Shown here: positions 1 to 5,781 of the stretch, piece after piece
Position numbering within the stretch: position 1 is the first letter of the stretch
Layout of the letters: the number at the start of each line of letters is the position of its first letter
Assembly (NCBI GenBank): GCA_017614625.1
Contig: JAGABK010000210.1
Location: 1-5,915, forward strand
Length of the DNA: 5,915 nt
From: Spirochaetales bacterium
GTDB lineage: Bacteria; Spirochaetota; Spirochaetia; Sphaerochaetales; Sphaerochaetaceae
Direction: 5' to 3'
Made by a program: the position numbers and the translations under genes
Notes under the pieces: generated by a model
Told to the model about the DNA's origin: nothing
Databases searched by the model: none
What the model saw: the letters and a program-made list of their open reading frames with translations, nothing else

Positions 1-829
1 CACCGGCGGGGCCCGCAAGAAGGGAAGTGTCCCAGATTGTGGGTATGAGCACATAATTCACATCCTCACCCAGCGGACTGACCATCGTTTCGCTTCCGTC
101 CGCAAGGTAGCCGTTGGCGTAGATGGTCTGCTTATTGACGGTGTCCTTGTCGCCGCGCAGGTCGATGTCCGTCTTTATCCCCAGCTCGTGAACCTGCTCG
201 ATTCCGAGTTCGGTGATAATGAGGGTCTTTTCGTATTTCGTGTTGTACCTTCCGCTCCTGTACAGAAGACCCTGCTTCACCTTCGCGCCGTCGACGGTGG
301 TCTTGCCGCCCAGGTCGCGGAAATTGGTGACTCCGTCGACTGAAATGTTCCTGATTCCTTCTGTCGTGGAGAAGGTGCGCACCGGACTCTCCTCCACGGT
401 TCCGTCGGCCAGCGTGGCGCGCACCTGCCAGTAGTAGCTGGTGCCGGTCTTGAGGTTCATGCCTCCTTTGGCCACGGTGAAGCTGGTGTCGCCCGCAGGG
501 ACCTCGTACTCCTTCGCGCCGCTCAGGTCCTCGTTCTCGGAAATAAGAAGCACGCTGGACAGGATGCCGGCTCTGGCAGCGCCCGAATACTTCCATTCGA
601 AGACGGGGGAAACGGGCTTGCTCTGCTCACCTACGCCCCTGGCGCCCACGAGATGGGGCTGTGTGTAGTCTTCGGAGGCAAGGTAGGCGGCCTGGACCTC
701 GCTGTGGATGTCCCACTCCTTGAACCCTTTTGTCCTTATGGCCGTGGTGGAACACGATATGAGCATCGCGACAGCCAACAATACGGCTGTCGCGAGAACA
801 ATGAACTGACGACGGTTTCTTACTGACAT
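1..829 (-). CDS. Lipoprotein with Fn3-like domain and tyrosine-phosphatase-like domain (partial, C-terminus off left edge)
   Basis: The frame is open for 276 codons from ATG at 829 to the window edge. The N-terminus has Arg at residues 4, 6 and 7, a hydrophobic core at about 9-24, and lipobox L-I-S-C with Cys26, so export and lipid anchoring are likely. Residues about 73-155 look like a fibronectin-III fold (F-E-W near 77, Y-Y-W-Q-V-R-A at 132-138, V-R-T-F-S-T just after). Residues 169-175 read NFRDLGG, followed by L-L-Y-R-S at 188-192 and D-L-R at 223-225. These are the N-terminal hallmarks of the bacterial tyrosine phosphatase family (Y_phosphatase3 type, PF13350). The family's catalytic Cys-x5-Arg loop lies later and is outside the window, so activity cannot be judged. 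The start has an ideal SD (AGGAGGT, 841-835). Likely role: envelope-anchored phosphatase acting on phosphotyrosine or another phosphoester; the substrate is unknown. Confidence 0.88.
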   Translation of the reverse strand, partial: MSVRNRRQFIVLATAVLLAVAMLISCSTTAIRTKGFKEWDIHSEVQAAYLASEDYTQPHLVGARGVGEQSKPVSPVFEWKYSGAARAGILSSVLLISENEDLSGAKEYEVPAGDTSFTVAKGGMNLKTGTSYYWQVRATLADGTVEESPVRTFSTTEGIRNISVDGVTNFRDLGGKTTVDGAKVKQGLLYRSGRYNTKYEKTLIITELGIEQVHELGIKTDIDLRGDKDTVNKQTIYANGYLADGSETMVSPLGEDVNYVLIPTIWDTSLLAGPAG

Positions 830-834
830 CCCCT

Positions 835-841
835 ACCTCCT
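835..841 (-). promoter_or_regulatory. Shine-Dalgarno site for the phosphatase lipoprotein
   Basis: On the minus strand AGGAGGT precedes ATG (829) by five bases. It is a near-perfect anti-16S match and fixes the start used for the lipoprotein. Confidence 0.85.
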
Positions 842-854
842 CATAGTCAAGACC

Positions 855-884
855 ATGGTAACCCGCAATGCACGATTTTGTAAA
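855..884 (-). promoter_or_regulatory. Putative sigma-70 promoter for the phosphatase lipoprotein
   Basis: On the minus strand, TTTACA (884-879, 5/6 to consensus) and TACCAT (860-855, 4/6) are separated by 18 bases. This predicts a transcript start near 848 and a leader of about 19 bases containing the SD at 841-835. The call rests on motif and position only, and the -10 is weak. Confidence 0.4.
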
Positions 885-907
885 ACATATTCGTTTCGTG
901 AACCTTA

Positions 908-937
908 TGGACACGCATGTGAGGTCAAGTGTATCAT
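908..937 (+). promoter_or_regulatory. Putative sigma-70 promoter for the ligase/ACT operon
   Basis: TGGACA (908-913, 5/6) and TATCAT (932-937, 5/6) are separated by 18 bases. The predicted transcript start is near 944, giving a leader of about 15 bases that holds the AGGAG at 948-952. A possible GTG start at 929 would lie upstream of this transcript start, which supports ATG 959 as the true start. Confidence 0.55.
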
Positions 938-947
938 GTCCGCATTC

Positions 948-953
948 AGGAGA
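948..953 (+). promoter_or_regulatory. Shine-Dalgarno site deciding the ligase start
   Basis: AGGAGA lies five bases before ATG 959. The in-frame alternative GTG at 929 has only GAGGT three bases upstream, which is too close, so ATG 959 is preferred. Confidence 0.75.
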
Positions 954-958
954 ACGGT

Positions 959-2257
959 ATGGAGAAATACTACCAGAAAGAAACCGAATGCGCTCCCCGC
1001 GGAAAGCTGAGGGAGCTGCAGAGCGAACGTCTTGTTTCCCAGGTCAGATACGTCTGGGAGCATGTGCCCTACTACAGGGAGAAGATGGAGCAGGCAGGGG
1101 TGAGTCCTGCTGACATCAGGGGAATCGAAGACATCGGCAAGCTTCCGTTCCTTTCGAAGGACGACCTCCGCAAGTCCTATCCGGACGGGCTCAGGGGCGT
1201 CCCTGCCAAGGACTGCGTGCGCATCCATTCCACCAGCGGAACCACCGGAAAGCGCGTCGTGGCCTACTACACGCGTGAGGACATCGACCTGTGGGATGAC
1301 TGCGTGGCCAGGGCCCTCGTGGCGGCCGACATCTCGGAAGAGGACATCGTGCAGGTCTGCTACGGCTACGGCCTGTTCACCGGCGGCCTGGGACTCCACG
1401 GCGGCGCGGAGAAGCTCGGATGCATGGTCCTTCCCATGTCATCGGGAAACACGGAGCGCCAGCTGCAGTTCATGCAGGACCTGGGCTCGACGGTCCTGTG
1501 CTGCACCCCGTCGTACGCGGCCTATCTGGCCGAGGTCATCAACGCAACCGGAGTGAGGAACTCGATCAGGCTCAGACGCGGCATCTTCGGAGCCGAGGCC
1601 TGGAGCGAGGACATGAGGCACTCGATCGAGCGCGACCTGGGCATCAAGGCCATGGACATCTACGGACTGACCGAGCTCAGCGGCCCCGGCGTGGCCTATG
1701 AGTGCAGCGCCCAGAGCGGCATGCACATCAACGAGGACCATTTCTATGCCGAGACGATCGACCCGGACACCGGCGAGATCCTTCCCAACGGCTCCAAGGG
1801 AGAGCTGGTCATCACATCGCTGACCAAGAAAGGCTTCCCGCTTCTCAGATACAGGACCCGCGACATCTGCATCCTCTCCGAGGAGAAATGCTCCTGCGGA
1901 AGGACCTTCATCAAGATGTCCAGACCCATGGGACGCAGCGACGACATGCTGATCGTCAAGGGCGTCAACGTATTCCCGTCGCAGATCGAGACCGTGCTCA
2001 TCCAGCAGGGCTACTCGTCCAACTACCAGATCGTCGTAGACAGGGTCAGCAACAGCGACACCCTGGACGTCATGGTCGAGATGACGCAGGAGAACTTCTC
2101 CGACAGCCTCGGAAAGATCACCGCGAACGAGAAGTCGCTCGTATCCGAGCTCAAGACGATGCTCGGAATCCATGCCAACGTCCACCTCGTCGCACCGGGA
2201 ACCATCACCCGCAGCGAAGGCAAGGCCGTGAGAGTCATCGACAAGAGGAAGATCTGA
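959..2257 (+). CDS. paaK: Phenylacetate-CoA ligase family protein (aryl-acid CoA ligase)
   Basis: This 432-residue protein is full length for the PaaK family (about 430-440). Family activity: ATP plus phenylacetate (or a related aryl acid such as indoleacetate) plus CoA gives the acyl-CoA, AMP and PPi. Visible motifs are the ATP-binding loop STSGTTGK at 91-98; Y-G-L-T-E at 235-239 followed by the PaaK-typical S-G-P-G-V-A; H257 and E259 in the H-I-N-E-D stretch; P-L-L-R-Y-R-T-R-D at 294-302; C-S-C-G-R at 311-315; and G-R-S-D-D-M-L-I-V-K-G at 325-335. Near the C-terminus R-S-E-G-K has Lys422, the usual lysine of the adenylation half-reaction. Cys249, Cys311 and Cys313 could form a structural metal site (inference). 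The protein is cytosolic. It is first in an operon with a tandem ACT protein ten bases downstream, a pairing known in anaerobes and archaea that ferment aromatic amino acids through 2-oxoacid:ferredoxin oxidoreductases. Exact substrate is not settled; the symbol is by family. Confidence 0.93.
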   Translation: MEKYYQKETECAPRGKLRELQSERLVSQVRYVWEHVPYYREKMEQAGVSPADIRGIEDIGKLPFLSKDDLRKSYPDGLRGVPAKDCVRIHSTSGTTGKRVVAYYTREDIDLWDDCVARALVAADISEEDIVQVCYGYGLFTGGLGLHGGAEKLGCMVLPMSSGNTERQLQFMQDLGSTVLCCTPSYAAYLAEVINATGVRNSIRLRRGIFGAEAWSEDMRHSIERDLGIKAMDIYGLTELSGPGVAYECSAQSGMHINEDHFYAETIDPDTGEILPNGSKGELVITSLTKKGFPLLRYRTRDICILSEEKCSCGRTFIKMSRPMGRSDDMLIVKGVNVFPSQIETVLIQQGYSSNYQIVVDRVSNSDTLDVMVEMTQENFSDSLGKITANEKSLVSELKTMLGIHANVHLVAPGTITRSEGKAVRVIDKRKI

Positions 2258-2263
2258 GGAGGT
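2257..2263 (+). promoter_or_regulatory. Shine-Dalgarno site overlapping the ligase stop codon
   Basis: AGGAGGT uses the last base of the ligase TGA (2255-2257) and sits four bases before ATG 2268. A ribosome ending on the ligase would cover this site, so translation of the ACT protein is probably coupled to the ligase. Confidence 0.8.
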
Positions 2264-2267
2264 CACG

Positions 2268-2696
2268 ATGGAAGTCAAGCAGATTTCAGTTTTTCTTGAG
2301 AACAAAGCCGGCAAGCTCGCCCATATCTGCAGGATCATCGCGGATGCGGGCATCGACCTGAAGGCCCTGAACATCGCCGAGACATCGGACTACGGCGTGC
2401 TGAGGATCATCACGGACAGACCGGAGAAGACCGTCAGAGTCCTTTCGGCGGAGAATCTGGTGTGCAGGCTCACGGACGTCGTGGCCGTCAAGGTCCCCGA
2501 TGTGCCGGGCGGACTTGCGGATGTCCTGGACGTGATCGCGAAGAAGGAGATCAGCATCGAGTACATGTACTCCATGCTCACAAGCAGCGTATCCGGCAAC
2601 GCGGTCCTGGTCTTCCAGACCACGGAGGTGCCGGAGGTGTTCGCAAAGGCCGGCCTGAGCGTCCTGAAGGGAAGCGACCTCGGAATCGAGGAATAA
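2268..2696 (+). CDS. Tandem ACT-domain protein (putative aromatic amino acid sensor)
   Basis: The 142-residue protein is made almost entirely of two ACT domains and has no catalytic domain. ACT 1 spans about 4-66 (N-K-A-G-K-L at 12-17, then G-I-D-L-K-A-L at 28-34 and Y-G-V-L-R-I at 42-47). ACT 2 spans about 71-135 (V-P-D-V-P-G-G-L at 76-83, I-S-I-E-Y-M-Y at 95-101, A-V-L-V-F-Q at 112-117). The Gly in each beta1-alpha1 loop (G15; G81-G82) is where ACT proteins normally bind an amino acid at a dimer interface. Stand-alone ACT proteins of this size are often encoded next to phenylacetate-CoA ligases in anaerobes. The operon position supports a role in sensing an aromatic amino acid or controlling the ligase, but no ligand can be read from the sequence. 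The start has a strong SD. The stop lies two bases from the convergent acyltransferase stop. Confidence 0.88.
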   Translation: MEVKQISVFLENKAGKLAHICRIIADAGIDLKALNIAETSDYGVLRIITDRPEKTVRVLSAENLVCRLTDVVAVKVPDVPGGLADVLDVIAKKEISIEYMYSMLTSSVSGNAVLVFQTTEVPEVFAKAGLSVLKGSDLGIEE

Positions 2697-2698
2697 AC

Positions 2699-3961
2699 TC
2701 AGCCCACGCTGCCGGCGTTGAAGTGCTGGTAGAGCTCTTCCGTGGCCAGGGCGAACTTGGTCACGGAGAACTCGCAGTCCTCGGGGTAGATGTAGAACGT
2801 GTCGTTGAGCGTGTTCAGATCCACGCAGTCCCCGTATTTTCCCAGATAATCATACTCGATATGGCATGAATACAGCTCCGATGCGGGCCACTTGACCTCG
2901 TAGTCCTCGTCGTCGTGCCTGCCGCGGAGCGTGAAACCGCTCATGTCGTGAACAAGCTCGGCCTTGCCGATGGGTATGTACCTGTCCTTGGGCAGGAGGT
3001 CCTCTTGGGCCGTGCACCTGAAGCTGTAGGTGCCAGCCTCCACTTCCCTGCGCACGTTGGCGCGCTCCCATTCGTACCAGTCGGGGATGTGGGTGAAGTC
3101 AGGCCTGCCGGCGGACCGTCCGTCACCTGCCTGCGGCCCTGAGGCGCTCAGCGAGCCGTCCTCCTCCATTCTCCACTGCGCCCCGCAGGACGTGCACTCG
3201 AGGATGTCGTCATGCGAGCGCATGTGGTATTCGGTCCCGCAGCAGGGGCACTGGTAGAGTACCTTGTGCAGTCCCTCCGCACGCTTGTCGTAGGTGATTC
3301 TGATGTTGTTCTCCTTCTGCCAGGCGTAGTCGTCGTAGCGGAACTCCTCGTTGACCCTGTCGTAGATCTCCTTCGGGGTGGCCTTCTCCAGCTGCTCCTC
3401 TGTGAAAAGGCACTTCATGGTGGCCTTGGTCCCCTTCACCTTCCTGTCGTGCAGGTTCCAGAACGGCGAGTTGATGTGGTGCCCGTGGCAGACCAGCGTC
3501 ACGACCGGAAGGCCCAGGAACTTGGCCAGCTTGCCGATCGACGCCGGAAGCACGGCGTTCGTTCCGCACAGCGAATAGCGCGCCTCGGGATAAATGGCCG
3601 GGATGTCTCCGCGGCTTGCAACTTCCTTGAGTTGTTTGACGAGAGTAATGTCACGTGTGAACTTGCGCTTGCAGATGCACCCGATGAACCGCAGAAGCCA
3701 CTCCCTCTTCAGAAAACCGTCGATGGCCACCACGTAGTTCGCCCTGTGCGGGAAGATGGCTTTGGTTGCCACCTTGAAGTCCATGAAGGCGTTGTGGTTG
3801 CACAGAAGCAGGTACGGGGGCCTGATCCCCTCCATGTCTATCTTCTCGAGATGGTTTCTGTGTGAAATCAGCGCCGGAAGGCAGAGAAGCCAGATCAGCG
3901 GCCTGAGGTGCATGCGCAGGATCCTGCGCGACATGTCGAAGTGCGGGTACTGGTCAAACAT
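2699..3961 (-). CDS. PlsC-type acyltransferase with zinc ribbon and unrecognised C-terminal region
   Basis: Taking ATG at 3961, the protein has 420 residues, much longer than a plain PlsC (about 240). Residues 19-32 form a hydrophobic stretch, probably membrane-associated. The acyltransferase motif HX4D is present as N-H-N-A-F-M-D (His56, Asp61). The second motif is P-E-A-R at 125-128, where most family members have E-G-x-R. Residues about 148-163 (L-G-L-P-V-V-T-L-V) match the later conserved hydrophobic block. A zinc ribbon follows: C238-x2-C241 and C256-x2-C259. Residues 290-420 are unrecognised, rich in aromatic and acidic residues. Expected reaction: acyl transfer to lysophosphatidic acid or a related lysolipid at the membrane. 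It overlaps the upstream gene by eight bases (ATGTTTGA) without a good SD, implying coupling. Alternative starts are TTG 4003 (no SD) and ATG 3934. No terminator lies between its stop and the facing ACT gene. Confidence 0.85.
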   Translation of the reverse strand: MFDQYPHFDMSRRILRMHLRPLIWLLCLPALISHRNHLEKIDMEGIRPPYLLLCNHNAFMDFKVATKAIFPHRANYVVAIDGFLKREWLLRFIGCICKRKFTRDITLVKQLKEVASRGDIPAIYPEARYSLCGTNAVLPASIGKLAKFLGLPVVTLVCHGHHINSPFWNLHDRKVKGTKATMKCLFTEEQLEKATPKEIYDRVNEEFRYDDYAWQKENNIRITYDKRAEGLHKVLYQCPCCGTEYHMRSHDDILECTSCGAQWRMEEDGSLSASGPQAGDGRSAGRPDFTHIPDWYEWERANVRREVEAGTYSFRCTAQEDLLPKDRYIPIGKAELVHDMSGFTLRGRHDDEDYEVKWPASELYSCHIEYDYLGKYGDCVDLNTLNDTFYIYPEDCEFSVTKFALATEELYQHFNAGSVG

Positions 3962-4403
3962 CCATGCCAGTGTACCACGGCACAGAGCAGAAGTCCAACT
4001 CAATCTGCACCGCAGGCCCCTCGAGGCCGTCCTCCGGCAGAGAGATGTCGTCGGTGAGCCTCACGTTGAAGCCCTCCGCGACGGTGTACCAGGCTTCCGG
4101 GTCCTGCTTCACAAGGGTCCCGCACAGGTGGCAGAACCCTCCGTAATGCGCAATCAGGCCCTCTGCGGTCTCATCCGGACCAGAGATTGTGTAGACCTCG
4201 GCCGCCTTCCTCAGGTCGATGCCCAAAGACCGGAAGAATCCCTTCACGGACTGAGGGAATCGTTCTGCCGCCGTCATGAAGTTGCGGCACCCCTCGCAGG
4301 AGCAGCCCTGCGTGATGAACGGGGCTTTGTCATAGAGATTCCTTGTCTTTTCAATGTCCGCTTCGATGACGAACGGACCGAAGGTTCCGGTTTCCGTGCG
4401 CAT
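3954..4403 (-). CDS. Small Cys-rich conserved protein of unknown function
   Basis: The product has 149 residues, no signal peptide and no membrane segment, so it is probably cytosolic. It carries C34-x-C36-x2-C39 in G-C-S-C-E-G-C-R-N-F, and C91-x2-C94 in G-G-F-C-H-L-C-G. The two clusters could together hold a zinc ion (inference). Between them is F-F-R-S-L-G-I-D-L-R-K-A-A-E at 56-69, and near the end V-Q-I-E-L-D-F with V-P-W. From memory this pattern resembles an uncharacterised family of similar length in Clostridia and other anaerobes. I know of no assigned function. It is the first gene of a minus-strand pair, and its TGA lies inside the acyltransferase start, so the two are probably co-translated. 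ATG 4403 has no clear SD, and a promoter -10 lies only eight bases upstream. Confidence 0.8.
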   Translation of the reverse strand: MRTETGTFGPFVIEADIEKTRNLYDKAPFITQGCSCEGCRNFMTAAERFPQSVKGFFRSLGIDLRKAAEVYTISGPDETAEGLIAHYGGFCHLCGTLVKQDPEAWYTVAEGFNVRLTDDISLPEDGLEGPAVQIELDFCSVPWYTGMDV

Positions 4404-4411
4404 GCATCCCG

Positions 4412-4441
4412 ACTATACCCTTTTCCTTTGCGGAGGGACAA
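4412..4441 (-). promoter_or_regulatory. Putative sigma-70 promoter for the Cys-rich protein/acyltransferase pair
   Basis: On the minus strand TTGTCC (4441-4436, 4/6) and TATAGT (4417-4412, 5/6) are 18 bases apart. The expected transcript start is near 4405, only about two bases before ATG 4403, so the mRNA would be nearly leaderless. Confidence 0.5.
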
Positions 4442-4458
4442 GCCCGTCAAGTTCTTGG

Positions 4459-4488
4459 TTGAACAAAGATTAATTTTTACTTTATAAT
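4459..4488 (+). promoter_or_regulatory. Strong putative sigma-70 promoter upstream of the Ig-like lipoprotein
   Basis: TTGAAC (4459-4464, 4/6) and a perfect TATAAT (4483-4488) are 18 bases apart in an AT-rich stretch. Only three bases separate the -10 from ATG 4492, so the normal transcript start (about 4495) would fall within or just after that ATG. Either the transcript is leaderless from an early start, or this box is not the real -10. Confidence 0.6.
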
Positions 4489-4491
4489 CTC

Positions 4492-5568
4492 ATGCTATAC
4501 TTTATCCCGTTCATTCTCATCTGCGCACTGCTTCTGGCAGTGACAGTCAGCTGCAAGAACAACCCCGGCGGAGGCGGCGGCTCGGATTCGGTGGTTCCCA
4601 CCCCGACAAGACCCGCGACCCTCGTGCTCGGCAACTACGAGCAGTATTATGCCGTAGGCAACACCAAGGCCGACCTCTCCGGCACCGTGTACTACACCGA
4701 CACCAACGGCAAGATCACGACCCTCAGCCTCAAGTCGACAGACCTGACCATCAAGACCGACGACGAAGGAACTTTCGTGGAAGGCGAGAACAAGACCTTC
4801 AAGGTCACCTACCAGGACATCGACTGCGTGGGCACATACCATGTCGTCAAGATGGATGCCGTGGACATCGACGGAACCTACATCTTCGACAAGAACACTA
4901 CCTACACCTTCACCAGCGGAAGCTACACCGTAAAGAAAGAGGTGTTCGGAAACTGGAACGATTACTACAACATCGGAACAGAGGGAGCGGAGGATCCGGT
5001 CGAGTCCACCGTGACCTATTCCCTTGAGATCAACACAAGCGGAAAGACCATCATCAAGTTCTCCGACGACAGCTGGCCGTACAGATCCGACGGAAAGGGC
5101 GGAATCGACAGCAAGCCCAGCGACGAGGACTATTTCGATTACAGCGGTTCCCGCGTTCCCAGGGACACCTTCTATGTCAGCGCCTACCCCGAGGACACCA
5201 GATTGATCACCAACCCGGTTGCCAAGGGAAAGTACCTCGTCATGGCGTTCGACTTCTACGGCAACGCTTACATGTGGTTCACCGCTGATACGGAAGCCAG
5301 CACACTTGCAGCCCTGACTTCTGCGGAAGCCGACATCAAGATCCAGTCAACCAAGTTCTGCTTCGGCCCCATCGGAGTCGAGCTTGAGAAGCAGAACATC
5401 ACAGGCTATCCCGATGCAGGCAAGAACCTTCAGCTGCGCGTGTACGACGGCTACAATGCGGAATCGAACTGTTTCAGCGTCACAAGCCATTCGGATACGG
5501 GATACAACGGTTATTCCTACCGCATGAAGTGCACGGACATCTCTCCGACAGGTGATTTGTCGTTATAA
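4492..5568 (+). CDS. Putative surface lipoprotein with N-terminal Ig-like domain, function unknown
   Basis: The product has 358 residues. A hydrophobic N-terminus (2-19) ends at Cys21 in T-V-S-C, a loose lipobox acceptable for spirochaetes, followed by a five-Gly run (26-30) and a Ser/Pro/Thr-rich linker to about 42. Residues about 43-120 resemble a bacterial Ig-like domain (Big_3 type): Y-A-V-G-N at 53-57, D-L-S-G-T-V-Y-Y at 61-68, and the closing F-K-V-T-Y at 103-107. The rest (about 124-358) is beta-rich and Tyr/Asp-rich and is not recognised; it has Cys290, Cys327 and Cys347. Odd features: no Lys or Arg before the hydrophobic core, no SD, and an upstream in-frame stop at 4471, so the N-terminus cannot be extended. 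It is monocistronic, with its own promoter and a strong terminator. Probably an outer-surface or periplasm-facing anchored protein; no enzymatic motif is visible. Confidence 0.8.
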   Translation: MLYFIPFILICALLLAVTVSCKNNPGGGGGSDSVVPTPTRPATLVLGNYEQYYAVGNTKADLSGTVYYTDTNGKITTLSLKSTDLTIKTDDEGTFVEGENKTFKVTYQDIDCVGTYHVVKMDAVDIDGTYIFDKNTTYTFTSGSYTVKKEVFGNWNDYYNIGTEGAEDPVESTVTYSLEINTSGKTIIKFSDDSWPYRSDGKGGIDSKPSDEDYFDYSGSRVPRDTFYVSAYPEDTRLITNPVAKGKYLVMAFDFYGNAYMWFTADTEASTLAALTSAEADIKIQSTKFCFGPIGVELEKQNITGYPDAGKNLQLRVYDGYNAESNCFSVTSHSDTGYNGYSYRMKCTDISPTGDLSL

Positions 5569-5593
5569 TAATCCGACATACTGAAACTTAATG

Positions 5594-5619
5594 ACGACTG
5601 GCTCCGGCCAGTCGTTTTT
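5594..5619 (+). terminator. Intrinsic terminator of the Ig-like lipoprotein gene
   Basis: ACGACTGGC (5594-5602) pairs perfectly with GCCAGTCGT (5607-5615) around the four-base loop TCCG, and a run of five T (5615-5619) follows, then ATTT. It begins 26 bases after the TAA. The opposite strand has no T-tract after the stem, so it is one-directional. Confidence 0.92.
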
Positions 5620-5781
5620 ATTTGTCCAAAGCTGTCCACTCCCAATCTTCGGGTTCTTAGAACCTGAAGTTTGAGCAGTTGACGACAATACATGGAACCA
5701 TCCTCGGGATGAGGATTGATTTGAGAGTCCTTTGACATTAGACTTGACCTCGTAGGTGTTACTACAAAGTCAGGACGGCCA
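5616..5781. other. Non-coding spacer with small inverted repeats
   Basis: No convincing gene is visible here. Base composition is more AT-rich than the flanking genes. It contains two inverted repeats, 5647-5669 and 5700-5716. The stretch separates the plus-strand terminator from the stop of a minus-strand gene facing it. Confidence 0.55.
5647..5669. repeat. Inverted repeat with 11-bp stem
   Basis: CTTCGGGTTCT (5647-5657) pairs with AGAACCTGAAG (5659-5669) around one central T; one pair is G-T. As RNA it would fold with a three- to five-base loop. Only three T follow on the plus strand and none on the minus strand, so it is a poor terminator. It could be a protein-binding palindrome or a weak terminator for the minus-strand gene ending at 5782. 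Confidence 0.5.

Noticed and set aside
929..958. GTG start giving ten extra residues on the ligase
   Set aside because: The GTG overlaps the proposed promoter -10 region and has poorly spaced SD. ATG 959 has AGGAG at the right distance and gives the family's usual length.
1439..2374. Long open frame (311 codons) on the minus strand, opposite the ligase and ACT genes
   Set aside because: It is a shadow of two clearly recognised genes in high-GC sequence. Its peptide has no family signature and it crosses the ligase/ACT junction.
3212..3865. Open frame of 217 codons on the plus strand, opposite the acyltransferase
   Set aside because: The opposite strand carries HX4D and a zinc ribbon. This frame is Val/Leu-rich low-information sequence typical of an antisense shadow.
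3756..4487. Open plus-strand frame spanning the acyltransferase start and the Cys-rich gene
   Set aside because: It runs antisense to two genes and through the divergent promoter region, with no SD and no recognisable domain.
4561..4580. GGC/GGA run as a DNA repeat
   Set aside because: It simply encodes the five-glycine linker after the lipobox; too short to be a separate repeat element.
5517..5738. Open minus-strand frame of 73 codons
   Set aside because: It reads through the terminator hairpin and into the 3' end of the lipoprotein gene, with no SD and no family signature.
5732..5765. TTGACA at 5732-5737 and TTGACC at 5744-5749 as promoter -35 elements
   Set aside because: No -10-like hexamer lies 16-18 bases downstream of either.
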